A DNA stretch of 64,000 nt, from assembly GCA_022774325.1 (NCBI GenBank), contig JALFNN010000083.1, positions 1 to 64,000 on the forward strand, in the 5' to 3' direction. Source of the stretch: a bacterium (GTDB lineage Bacteria; Bacillota; Clostridia; Lachnospirales; Lachnospiraceae). This document shows, piece after piece, positions 44,527-54,113 of this stretch. A program made the translations under genes and the position numbers. Numbering within the stretch: position 1 is the first letter of the stretch; each line of letters opens with the position of its first letter. The notes beneath the pieces were generated by a model. That model was not told the DNA's origin and made no database searches. It saw only the letters and a list, made by a program, of their open reading frames with translations.

Positions 44527-45657
44527 ATGGAAACATTACTGGAGATGAGGCAGAAACTGGATGAGATCGATACCCAGATTACGGAGCTCTACGAGAAACG
44601 TATGGAAATATGCGGACAAGTGGCGGATTATAAGATAAAAAATGGAAAAAAGGTGCTGGACCGCACACGCGAGAATGAGAAGCTGGCGTCCGTATCTGCA
44701 ATGGCGACGAATGATTTTAATAAAAAGGGAATCAGAGAACTGTTTGAGCAGCTGATGTCCATGAGCCGGAAACTCCAGTATCAGAAGTTGTCCCAGGAAG
44801 GCGTCCTTGGAAGACTTCCTTTTATTGAACTGGATGAGCTGAATGTGGAAGGGGCCCGTGTGGTGTTTCAGGGCGTTGAGGGCGCCTATAGTCAGGCTGC
44901 CATGGAGAAATTCTTCGGATCAGGTCAGAAGAATTTCCATGTGCCGACGTTCCGGGATGCAATGGTAGCAATCGAAGAAGGAACGGCGGATTATGCGGTG
45001 CTCCCGATTGAAAATTCGACAGCAGGCGCGGTGGATCAGGTCTATGATCTCCTGGTAGAATTTGAAAATTATATTGTCGGTGAAGTCATCCTTCCGGTCC
45101 GCCATCAGCTTGCCGGTCTTCCGGGTGTGAAGATTTCCCAGATCAAGAGAGTATATTCCCATCCGCAGGGACTGATGCAGAGCGCCAGATTCCTGGATAA
45201 TTACGGGGACTGGGAGCAGATCAGTGTCGCGAATACGGCGGTTGCGGCGAAGAAGGTGCTGGAGGAGAAGAATCCGGAGCAGGCGGCTGTGTGCAGTGAA
45301 TATGCGGCAAAGCTTTACGGCCTGGAGATCCTGGAGCAGGACATCAATGCAGAATCCGATAATTCGACGAGATTTATTGTCATTACGAACCAGAAGGTAT
45401 TTTTGAAACATGCCTCAAAAATCAGCATCTGCATGGAAGTTCCGCACGAAAGCGGATCCTTGTATCACCTGCTTTCACATTTTATTTACAACGACTTGAA
45501 TATGACCAAGATTGAATCACGCCCGATCGAAGGAAGAAGCTTTGAATACCGTTTCTTCGTTGATTTTGAGGGAAATCTTGCGGACGCGGCCGTCAAAAAT
45601 GCGATCCGCGGTTTGAGAGAAGAGGCGCTGAATCTGAAAATTCTCGGCAATTACTAG
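44527..45657 (+). CDS. pheA: Bifunctional chorismate mutase/prephenate dehydratase
   Basis: P-protein that takes chorismate to phenylpyruvate. Residues 1-90 are an AroQ chorismate mutase (LDEIDTQITELYEKRMEIC). From about 108 the prephenate dehydratase follows (VVFQGVEGAYSQAAMEKFFG, LPIENSTAGAVDQVYDLL, and the catalytic region NSTRFIVI). The ACT domain at the end has the Phe-binding ESRP motif (KIESRPIEGRSFEYRF), so feedback inhibition by Phe is expected. Length 376 residues. AAGGAGAG supports 44527 over the ATG at 44467. Confidence 0.97.
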   Translation: METLLEMRQKLDEIDTQITELYEKRMEICGQVADYKIKNGKKVLDRTRENEKLASVSAMATNDFNKKGIRELFEQLMSMSRKLQYQKLSQEGVLGRLPFIELDELNVEGARVVFQGVEGAYSQAAMEKFFGSGQKNFHVPTFRDAMVAIEEGTADYAVLPIENSTAGAVDQVYDLLVEFENYIVGEVILPVRHQLAGLPGVKISQIKRVYSHPQGLMQSARFLDNYGDWEQISVANTAVAAKKVLEEKNPEQAAVCSEYAAKLYGLEILEQDINAESDNSTRFIVITNQKVFLKHASKISICMEVPHESGSLYHLLSHFIYNDLNMTKIESRPIEGRSFEYRFFVDFEGNLADAAVKNAIRGLREEALNLKILGNY

Positions 45658-45708
45658 ATTCAGAACAGACATATGCTTTGACATTTGCAATGGGAAAGGA
45701 CAAATGAA

Positions 45709-46998
<1,290 letters not shown>

Positions 46999-47004
46999 GA
47001 GTAC

Positions 47005-47033
47005 TTGCGCTTTCGGACAGGACTTGTTATACT
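47005..47033 (+). promoter_or_regulatory. Promoter of prmA-rsmE
   Basis: TTGCGC, 17-bp spacer, TATACT, 45 bases before prmA. Confidence 0.55.
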
Positions 47034-47078
47034 AATATGATACTGGAATTATAAAAATCGGATCAAGGAGATCATGGT

Positions 47079-48032
47079 ATGAAATGGAATAAATTCAGAA
47101 TAGAGACAACGACGGAAGCGGAGGATCTTGTCAGCAGTATGCTCATGGATCTGGGAATCCAGGGCATTGAGATCGAAGATAATATTCCGATGAGTCAGAG
47201 AGAAAAAGAGCAGATGTTTGTGGATATTCTTCCGGAGACCGGCGTGGATGACGGAGTTGCCTATATCAGCTTCTATCTGGAAGAAGAGGATGACAAGGAA
47301 GCGGTACTTGCAAAGGTTCGCGCTGAACTTGAGGATATGCGTGCGTATATCGAGGTGGGAAGCGGATCGATTGAGGAGTCGCAGACGGAAGATGTGGACT
47401 GGGTCAATAACTGGAAGAAATATTTTCATCAGTTCTACGTAGATGATATTTTGATCATCCCGTCCTGGGAGAATGTGAAGCCTGAAGATGAGAATAAGAT
47501 GATTGTACACATCGATCCGGGCACTGCGTTTGGCACCGGTATGCATGAGACCACGCAGCTCTGTATCCGGCAGATCCGCAAGTATACCACGGAGCATACA
47601 CGGATTCTGGATGTGGGATGCGGCAGCGGTATTCTGGGGATGCTTGCATTGATGTTCGGAGCCGAATATTCCGTCGGAACCGATCTGGATCCGTGTGCCA
47701 TCGATGCGACCCGTGAGAACATGCAGGTAAATGGGATCACCGAAGATCGCTATGAGGTGATGATCGGTAATATCATTGATGATAAAGCGGTGCAGGATAA
47801 AGTGGGTTATGAGAAATATGACATTGTTGCAGCCAATATCCTTGCGGATGTGCTGGTGCCGCTTACGCCGGTTATTGTGAATCAGTTAAAACCGGGCGGA
47901 ATCTATATCACCAGCGGAATTATTGATGACAAAGAAGAAACGGTAGTGAATGCTGTGAAAGCAGCGGGGCTTGAGGTCCTTGAGGTGAACTATCAGGGAG
48001 AATGGGTTTCCGTAACTGCACGTAAGAATTAG
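47079..48032 (+). CDS. prmA: Ribosomal protein L11 methyltransferase
   Basis: Trimethylates ribosomal protein L11. The N-terminal substrate-recognition domain (residues 1-85) is followed by a SAM-binding domain with FGTGMHETTQLCIR, ILDVGCGSGILGMLALMFGA and VAANILADVLVPL. Length 317 residues. AAGGAG ribosome site. rsmE starts 13 bases after its stop, a pairing conserved in many Firmicutes. Confidence 0.96.
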   Translation: MKWNKFRIETTTEAEDLVSSMLMDLGIQGIEIEDNIPMSQREKEQMFVDILPETGVDDGVAYISFYLEEEDDKEAVLAKVRAELEDMRAYIEVGSGSIEESQTEDVDWVNNWKKYFHQFYVDDILIIPSWENVKPEDENKMIVHIDPGTAFGTGMHETTQLCIRQIRKYTTEHTRILDVGCGSGILGMLALMFGAEYSVGTDLDPCAIDATRENMQVNGITEDRYEVMIGNIIDDKAVQDKVGYEKYDIVAANILADVLVPLTPVIVNQLKPGGIYITSGIIDDKEETVVNAVKAAGLEVLEVNYQGEWVSVTARKN

Positions 48033-48045
48033 ATGGGATGAGTGA

Positions 48046-48792
48046 GTGATGCATCATTTTTTTGTGACACCTTCGCAGGTGGAAGAACCGTATATCTATG
48101 TGGAAGGGCAGGATGTCAATCACATGAAGAATGTCCTTCGGATGAAACCGGGCGAACAGGCCGGGATCAGTGATGGGAATAATCTCAAATACGTCTGTGA
48201 AGTGGTATCTTACGAGGAAGGAAGGGCTACACTTCGTATCCTGGAAAAAATGGAGGCGGATACAGAGCTTAGCAATGAATTGTATCTGTTTCAGGGACTT
48301 CCCAAGGGAGACAAGATGGAGCTGATCGTTCAGAAAGCGGTGGAACTCGGAGCGGTGAAGATCATTCCGGTTGCAACGAAGCGTTCTGTCGTGAAGCTGG
48401 ATGAGAAGAAAACTGCAAGAAAAGTGGAACGCTGGAACAGCATTGCCGAGAGCGCCGCAAAGCAGGCCGGTAGAAGCCGGATCCCGGAAGTGGAGATGCC
48501 GCTTTCGTACAGCGAGGCTCTTAAGAAGGCCGCAGAGCTGGATGTGGTGCTGATTCCGTATGAGCTTGCCAAAGGGATGGAGGAGACAAAACGGATCATC
48601 CGTTCCATCCAAAGAGGGCAGTCTGTTGGAATCTTTATCGGGCCGGAAGGTGGTTTTGAACAGGAGGAAGTGGAAGCAGCCATCCGCAGTGGTGCAAAAG
48701 AGATCACCCTTGGAAGGCGGATTCTGAGGACCGAGACAGCGGGACTAGCGATTCTTTCTGTGCTGATGTTTGAACTGGAAGAGCAGCAGTAG
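48046..48792 (+). CDS. rsmE: 16S rRNA (uracil1498-N3)-methyltransferase
   Basis: SPOUT-class methyltransferase for U1498 of 16S rRNA. It begins MHHFFVTPSQ, has the conserved QKAVELGAVKIIPVATKRSV, and ends with the SAM-binding knot IFIGPEGGFEQEEVEAA and LGRRILRTETAGLAILSVL. Length 248 residues. Translated right behind prmA. Confidence 0.96.
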   Translation: MMHHFFVTPSQVEEPYIYVEGQDVNHMKNVLRMKPGEQAGISDGNNLKYVCEVVSYEEGRATLRILEKMEADTELSNELYLFQGLPKGDKMELIVQKAVELGAVKIIPVATKRSVVKLDEKKTARKVERWNSIAESAAKQAGRSRIPEVEMPLSYSEALKKAAELDVVLIPYELAKGMEETKRIIRSIQRGQSVGIFIGPEGGFEQEEVEAAIRSGAKEITLGRRILRTETAGLAILSVLMFELEEQQ

Positions 48793-48873
48793 GATTTCAT
48801 TCAGAAGAGACAGATGGCAGGAAAGCAGAACCGGCATAAGATATAGTGAGGAAGAAGTTAGGAGACGATAAAA

Positions 48874-50031
48874 ATGGAAGTTTATCTGGATAATTCAGCT
48901 ACGACCAGAGCATATGACAGTGTCAGGGATATCGTTGCGAAAACGATGTGTGAGGATTACGGCAATCCATCTTCCATGCATAAAAAAGGCGTGGAGGCGG
49001 AAAAATATGTCCGGGGCGCAAGGGAAACGCTGGCAAGGCTGATGAAAGTGCAGGAGAAGGAAATATTCTTTACATCCGGTGGAACAGAAAGTGACAATCT
49101 GGCACTGATCGGAGGCGCGCGTGCAAATCATCGCGCCGGAAAGCATCTGATCACGACGGCGATCGAGCATCCTGCTATTTTGAATACGATGAAATATCTG
49201 GAAGAAGAGGAAGGGTACCGGGTCACATACCTTCCGGTTGATATGTACGGGCGGGTGCGTTTGGATGCCTTGAAAGAAGCACTCTGTCCGGAGACGATCC
49301 TGGTATCAATCATGTATGTAAATAATGAAATCGGATCCGTACAACCGATCGCGGAAGCGGCAGGAATCGTGAAGTCCTATAACCGGAATATTCTGTTTCA
49401 TGTGGATGCCGTGCAGGGCTTTGGAAAATACAGGATCTATCCGAAGAAAATGGGAATCGACATGTTCTCGGTAAGCGGACATAAGATTCACGGCCCGAAG
49501 GGGATCGGATTCCTCTATATCAATGAAAGGGCAAAAGTAAGACCGATCATTTTTGGAGGAGAACAGCAGAAGAATATGCGATCCGGTACGGAAAATGTTC
49601 CGGGTATTGCCGGAATCGCGCAGGCAGCAAAAGAGATTTATACGGGACTGGACGAAAAAGTGGCGCATATGAGGTGGCTGAAGCAGAAATTTATAGAAGG
49701 TGTCAGCCAGATCGAACATACAAAGGTTCATGGACTTACCGATGAGACGAGCGCACCGCATATCATCAGTGTGGGAATTGCAGGGATCCGGAGTGAGGTT
49801 CTGCTGCACACACTGGAGAGCAAAGGAATTTATGTATCATCCGGTTCTGCATGCTCATCGAATCACCCGTCTGTGAGCGGAGTGTTAAGAGGAATCGGTA
49901 CAGGTAAAGAATATCTTGATTCCACAGTTCGCTTCAGTATGTCAGAATTTACAACGGAAGAAGAGATTGATTATACATTGCAGACATTATACAATTGTGT
50001 GCCGATGTTAAGAAAGTACACACGCCATTAG
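48874..50031 (+). CDS. Cysteine desulfurase (NifS/IscS family)
   Basis: PLP enzyme that removes sulfur from cysteine to supply a persulfide. The start VYLDNSATTRAYDSV, FTSGGTESDNLALIGG, the PLP lysine region SVSGHKIHGPKGIGFLY and the active-site cysteine loop VSSGSACSSNHPSVS are visible. Length 385 residues. The gene is followed after 9 bases by thiI, as nifZ is in Bacillus, so its sulfur most likely goes to tRNA 4-thiouridine. A general Fe-S role cannot be excluded. Confidence 0.93.
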   Translation: MEVYLDNSATTRAYDSVRDIVAKTMCEDYGNPSSMHKKGVEAEKYVRGARETLARLMKVQEKEIFFTSGGTESDNLALIGGARANHRAGKHLITTAIEHPAILNTMKYLEEEEGYRVTYLPVDMYGRVRLDALKEALCPETILVSIMYVNNEIGSVQPIAEAAGIVKSYNRNILFHVDAVQGFGKYRIYPKKMGIDMFSVSGHKIHGPKGIGFLYINERAKVRPIIFGGEQQKNMRSGTENVPGIAGIAQAAKEIYTGLDEKVAHMRWLKQKFIEGVSQIEHTKVHGLTDETSAPHIISVGIAGIRSEVLLHTLESKGIYVSSGSACSSNHPSVSGVLRGIGTGKEYLDSTVRFSMSEFTTEEEIDYTLQTLYNCVPMLRKYTRH

Positions 50032-50040
50032 GAGGAAAGT

Positions 50041-51222
50041 ATGAAGTTTCAGACTTATTTGATAAAATATGGAGAGATTGGAATCAAGGGAAAGAACCGG
50101 TATATGTTCGAAGACGCGTTGGTGCGTCAGGTAAAATTCGCTTTGAAAGATGTAGAAGGAGACTTCCACGTATACAAGTCACAGGCCCGTGTCTATGTGG
50201 ACTGTGAAGGATACTATGATTCCGACGAAGTGACGGAAGCACTTCAGAGAGTGTTCGGAATTGTGGGAATCTGTCCGGTAGTCCGGGTATCTGACCGTGG
50301 ATTTGATGAATTGAAAAAAGATGTGGTTGCATATATGGACGAAATGTATCCGGATAAAAATATCACATTTAAAGTCGAGTCCAGAAGAGCAAAGAAGACT
50401 TATCCGAAAAAATCGATGGAGATCAATTGTGACCTTGGAGAAGCGATTCTGGATGCTTTTCCGGAAATTCGCGTGGATGTTCACAAGCCGGATGTTCTTC
50501 TCCGAGTAGAAGTCCGCGAGGAAATCTATATTTATTCGGAAATTATTCCGGGGCCGGGAGGCATGCCGGTCGGTACGAACGGCAAAGCCATGCTTCTCCT
50601 TTCAGGAGGAATTGACAGCCCGGTGGCAGGGTATATGATCTCCAAGAGAGGAGTCGGACTTGAGGCGACTTATTTCCATGCACCGCCGTATACCAGTGAG
50701 CGCGCAAAACAGAAGGTGGTCGATCTGGCGAAGCTTGTCTCAAAGTATACAGGACCGATCAAGCTTCATGTCGTGAATTTCACCGATATCCAGCTCTATA
50801 TTTATGAAAAATGTCCGCATGACGAGCTTACTATTATTATGAGAAGATATATGATGCGGATCGCAGAGCATTTCGCAAAACAGGATGACTGTCTGGGACT
50901 GATTACAGGAGAGAGCATCGGACAGGTGGCGAGTCAGACGATGCAGAGCCTTGCGGCTACAAATGATGTCTGCACTCTTCCGGTATATCGTCCGCTGATT
51001 GGTTTTGATAAGCAGGAAATCGTGGAAGTGGCAGAGAAGATCAACACCTATGAGACCTCGATCCTTCCGTATGAAGACTGCTGTACCATTTTTGTAGCAA
51101 AACATCCGGTAACAAAACCAAATGTGGAAGTGATCAGAAAATCGGAAGAAAAACTGGCGGAAAAGATTGATCAGCTTTTTGACGAAGCAATTCGTTCGGT
51201 AGAGACGATTATCGTAAAATAA
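50041..51222 (+). CDS. thiI: tRNA 4-thiouridine synthase ThiI
   Basis: Adds sulfur to U8 of tRNA (and in some species helps thiamine synthesis). It has an N-terminal ferredoxin-like/THUMP region, then the PP-loop ATPase motif LLLSGGIDSPVAGYM (about residue 185) and ITGESIGQVASQTMQSL. Length 393 residues; the C-terminal rhodanese domain of E. coli ThiI is absent, as usual in Firmicutes, which fits a dedicated desulfurase next door. AGGAGG precedes the ATG. Confidence 0.95.
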   Translation: MKFQTYLIKYGEIGIKGKNRYMFEDALVRQVKFALKDVEGDFHVYKSQARVYVDCEGYYDSDEVTEALQRVFGIVGICPVVRVSDRGFDELKKDVVAYMDEMYPDKNITFKVESRRAKKTYPKKSMEINCDLGEAILDAFPEIRVDVHKPDVLLRVEVREEIYIYSEIIPGPGGMPVGTNGKAMLLLSGGIDSPVAGYMISKRGVGLEATYFHAPPYTSERAKQKVVDLAKLVSKYTGPIKLHVVNFTDIQLYIYEKCPHDELTIIMRRYMMRIAEHFAKQDDCLGLITGESIGQVASQTMQSLAATNDVCTLPVYRPLIGFDKQEIVEVAEKINTYETSILPYEDCCTIFVAKHPVTKPNVEVIRKSEEKLAEKIDQLFDEAIRSVETIIVK

Positions 51223-51239
51223 AGGAAACAAAGCCTAAA

Positions 51240-51280
51240 AAATAAGATGAAGGCTCCGAGAAACCTTCATCTTATTTTTA
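51240..51280. terminator. Bidirectional terminator between thiI and the HPr-like gene
   Basis: Fourteen-base stem AAATAAGATGAAGG/CCTTCATCTTATTT with A and T runs at both ends; it serves both convergent genes. Confidence 0.85.
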
Positions 51281-51288
51281 ACTAAATA

Positions 51289-51522
51289 TTAAACTAAATA
51301 TGGGTTCAGGATTTCAAGAATGTGATCGACTTCTTCACTGTCAGCGTGAATGTTGAGATCAATCGGTTTTGAAAGATCCAGACTAAAGATACCCATGATA
51401 GATTTAGCATCGATAACGTATCTTCCTGATACAAGATCAAAATCATAATCAAACTTTGTGATTTCATTTACGAAAGATTTTACTTTATCAATTGAGTTTA
51501 AAGAAATCTGTACTGTTTTCAT
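51289..51522 (-). CDS. HPr-like protein without the active-site histidine
   Basis: A 77-residue protein with the HPr fold signature AKSIMGIFSLDLSKPIDL, which matches the Ser46 region of the phosphotransferase carrier HPr. The segment that should hold the GLHARPA motif with phosphorylated His15 reads NSIDKVKSFVNE, with no histidine. It therefore cannot pass phosphate as HPr does. The serine in KSIMG is kept, so a regulatory role is possible. AAGGAGG ribosome site; its own promoter; single gene. Not ptsH in the strict sense. Confidence 0.82.
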   Translation of the reverse strand: MKTVQISLNSIDKVKSFVNEITKFDYDFDLVSGRYVIDAKSIMGIFSLDLSKPIDLNIHADSEEVDHILEILNPYLV

Positions 51523-51557
51523 GTGAAAGTTCCTCCTTGTTTTGAATTTATATAGAT

Positions 51558-51586
51558 ATATTATAGTTTGTATAGAGAATTGTCAA
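51558..51586 (-). promoter_or_regulatory. Promoter of the HPr-like gene
   Basis: Minus-strand TTGACA, 17-bp spacer, TAATAT, about 36 bases before the start codon. Confidence 0.65.
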
Positions 51587-51654
51587 GGAATAAAATGCCA
51601 AAGAAAACGATATTTTTTTGTAAAATCTTATAGAATTTGAAGGTGGGAAATGTG

Positions 51655-52980
51655 ATGAGAAAAGCAGCGTTACACAATTTGGGGTGTAAAGTAAATGCCT
51701 ATGAGACGGAAGCAATGCAGGAACTTCTTGAGAAGAACGGATATCAGATTGTCCCGTTCCAGGATGAGGCGGATATTTATATCATTAATACCTGTTCGGT
51801 TACGAATATTGCAGACCGGAAATCCAGACAGATGATCCATCGTGCCAGAAAGCAGAATCCGGATGCGGTGATCGTGGCTGCGGGCTGTTATGTGCAGGCA
51901 AGGACCGATGCAGGGGAAAAGGATGAGAATATTGATATTGTCATTGGGAATAATAAGAAACAGGAGCTGATTGGGATCCTGGATGCCTATTTTGCACAAA
52001 AAGAGAAGCATCAGCAGATTGAAGTAATCGATATCAACCATACTGCAAAGTACGAAGAACTGTCCCTCACAAGGACGGCGGAGCATACAAGAGCCTATCT
52101 GAAAGTGCAGGATGGCTGTAATCAGTTTTGTACGTACTGCATTATCCCGTATGCACGGGGAAGAGTAAGGAGCAGAAAAAAGGAAGAGGTTGTGCGGGAG
52201 GTAGAGACACTGGCCGCAAACGGATATCGTGAGGTGGTGCTGACCGGAATTCATCTCAGCTCCTATGGTGTGGATCTTAAGGATGAAAATGGGAAGCAGC
52301 AGGAAGACCTGCTCTCACTGATTCGGGCGGTCCATGAAGTGGAAGGTATTGTAAGGATCCGGCTCGGATCTCTGGAACCGCGGATCATCACAGAAGAATT
52401 TGCGTCTGAACTGTCGAAACTCAAGAAGATCTGCCCGCATTTTCATCTGTCGCTCCAGAGCGGATGCAATGCGACGCTGAAGCGGATGAACCGCCGGTAT
52501 AGTGCGGAGGAATACTATGAGAAATGCAGGATCCTTCGGAAATATTTTGATAATCCGGCTCTTACTACCGATGTGATTACCGGATTCCCGGGAGAGACAG
52601 AAGAAGAATTTGAGGAATCCAGACGTTTTGTGGATAAGGTGGATTTTTATGAAACGCATATATTTAAGTATTCGAAACGCCGTGGGACAAAAGCAGCGGA
52701 GATGAAAGGCCAGATTACAGAGCAGGAGAAGGCCGGAAGAAGTGCTATTTTGCAGGAAATGAATGAAAGAAAACAGGCAGAGTATGAAAAGCAGTGGGTT
52801 GGTAAGGAAGTAGAAGTCCTTTTTGAAGAGGTGACTGAAAAAGAAGGACGGAAGATGGTGACCGGACATACCAGGGAATATCTCAGGATTTCTGTGCCTT
52901 GTACCGAAGACGGAGAGGAAAGCTGGACTAATCAGATAAAGAAAATTAAAATTGTGGATATTTCACAAATTACTCATTGA
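51655..52980 (+). CDS. mtaB: tRNA t6A37 methylthiotransferase MtaB
   Basis: Radical SAM enzyme of the MiaB group that makes ms2t6A37 in tRNA. The first iron-sulfur cluster ligands are in LGCKVNAYE, NTCSVTN and AAGCYVQ. The radical SAM CxxxCxxC is QFCTYCIIPYARG preceded by DGC (about residue 150). A TRAM domain lies at the end (from about 375). Length 441 residues. The KVN after LGC is typical of the MtaB (YqeV) subgroup. Start ATG at 51655 has AAGGTGGGA upstream; GTG one codon earlier is possible. Confidence 0.92.
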   Translation: MRKAALHNLGCKVNAYETEAMQELLEKNGYQIVPFQDEADIYIINTCSVTNIADRKSRQMIHRARKQNPDAVIVAAGCYVQARTDAGEKDENIDIVIGNNKKQELIGILDAYFAQKEKHQQIEVIDINHTAKYEELSLTRTAEHTRAYLKVQDGCNQFCTYCIIPYARGRVRSRKKEEVVREVETLAANGYREVVLTGIHLSSYGVDLKDENGKQQEDLLSLIRAVHEVEGIVRIRLGSLEPRIITEEFASELSKLKKICPHFHLSLQSGCNATLKRMNRRYSAEEYYEKCRILRKYFDNPALTTDVITGFPGETEEEFEESRRFVDKVDFYETHIFKYSKRRGTKAAEMKGQITEQEKAGRSAILQEMNERKQAEYEKQWVGKEVEVLFEEVTEKEGRKMVTGHTREYLRISVPCTEDGEESWTNQIKKIKIVDISQITH

Positions 52981-53005
52981 ATTTTATTACAGATTATATT
53001 AGAAT
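52977..53005 (+). promoter_or_regulatory. Promoter of ireB-ruvX-DUF1292
   Basis: TTGAAT, 17-bp spacer, TAGAAT; it overlaps the mtaB stop codon. Confidence 0.5.
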
Positions 53006-53032
53006 GGGTATTGAAGTATTGGAGGTCGTAAG

Positions 53033-53290
53033 ATGAAGAATTTATCGAATACACAATTTTTTCAGGTGGAGGCCGGACCACAGATTCAGGCAAAAGATAT
53101 CCTTGAGATTGTATATAATGCTTTAGTGGAGAAAGGATATAATCCAGTGAATCAGATCGTAGGATACATTATGTCAGGTGATCCTACATACATCACCAGC
53201 TACAATGGTGCAAGAAGCCTTGTGATGAAGGTGGAACGGGATGAGATCGTAGAAGAACTGCTGAAGGCATATATTAAGAACGAGTTATAG
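53033..53290 (+). CDS. ireB: IreB family regulatory phosphoprotein (UPF0297)
   Basis: Small regulator of 85 residues; in Enterococcus IreB is the substrate of the Ser/Thr kinase IreK in cell-wall stress and cephalosporin resistance. The family core [20 protein letters not shown] and [16 protein letters not shown] is clear. GGAGG precedes the ATG. It is the first gene of the conserved trio with ruvX (1 base later) and a DUF1292 protein. The kinase is not in this window. Confidence 0.93.
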   Translation: MKNLSNTQFFQVEAGPQIQAKDILEIVYNALVEKGYNPVNQIVGYIMSGDPTYITSYNGARSLVMKVERDEIVEELLKAYIKNEL

Positions 53291-53291
53291 G

Positions 53292-53762
53292 ATGATTCAG
53301 ATTATGCGGATTATGGGATTGGATTACGGTACGAAGACTGTGGGAGTGGCGGTAAGTGACCCGCTGGGGATTACAGCCCAGGCCGTAGAGACGATTGTGC
53401 GCAAGTCGGAGAACAAGCTCAGACAGACACTGGCAAGAATTGAAGCACTTGCAAAAGAATATGAAGTAGAGAAGTTTGTGCTTGGTCTGCCAAAACATAT
53501 GAACAATGATATCGGAGAACGGGCAGAGAAAGCGTTGGAATTTGGTGAGATGCTTCGTCGGCGGACCGGCCTTGAGGTCGTGATGTGGGACGAGCGTCTG
53601 ACCACGGCATCAGCAGAGCGGACGTTAATTGAAACAGGGATAAGAAGAGAGAACCGCAAGCAGTACGTGGATCAGATTGCGGCTGTTTTTATATTGCAGG
53701 GATTTTTGGATTCGCTTGCGATGAAGCAGAACCCGGACGAGGGAGACGAATTGTATGAGTAG
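53292..53762 (+). CDS. ruvX: RuvX/YqgF RNase H-fold nuclease
   Basis: Putative Holliday junction resolvase, with a known role in 16S rRNA 5' end processing in E. coli. RNase H-fold acids: [17 protein letters not shown] at the start, [19 protein letters not shown], and [13 protein letters not shown]. Length 156 residues. Two starts are possible: ATG 53292 directly after ireB, or ATG 53304, which has AGGATG at better distance. It overlaps the next gene by 8 bases. Confidence 0.92.
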   Translation: MIQIMRIMGLDYGTKTVGVAVSDPLGITAQAVETIVRKSENKLRQTLARIEALAKEYEVEKFVLGLPKHMNNDIGERAEKALEFGEMLRRRTGLEVVMWDERLTTASAERTLIETGIRRENRKQYVDQIAAVFILQGFLDSLAMKQNPDEGDELYE

Positions 53763-54021
53763 TGAAAAACTGGTTTTTACTTATGAAGATAGTGGAGAAC
53801 AGGTAGAATTTTATATTCTTGAGCAGACGAAGCTGAATGGGAATACGTATCTTCTGGTTGCAGATTCTGAGGAGGACGACGCGGAATGTCTCATCCTTAA
53901 GGACACCAGTGCGCCTGAAGATGAGGACAGTCTCTACGAGATCACAGAAGATGAAGTGGAACTCGAGGCTGTATTGAAAGTGTTTGAAGAATTACTGGAA
54001 GATGTGGATATCGAGATGTAG
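53755..54021 (+). CDS. DUF1292 protein
   Basis: Acidic 88-residue protein (YrzB-like) of unknown function. The beta-rich core reads [19 protein letters not shown], followed by a strongly acidic second half. Its start overlaps the end of ruvX, and the ireB-ruvX-DUF1292 order is conserved widely in Firmicutes, so a common task is likely but not known. Confidence 0.85.
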   Translation: MSSEKLVFTYEDSGEQVEFYILEQTKLNGNTYLLVADSEEDDAECLILKDTSAPEDEDSLYEITEDEVELEAVLKVFEELLEDVDIEM

Positions 54022-54113
54022 CAGCACACCGCGCGCCGGGAACCGGGGCGTAGACTCTTTATTTTACGATATGGATGTACGGACGATACATAAAAATATA
54101 TGGAGGTGTGACG

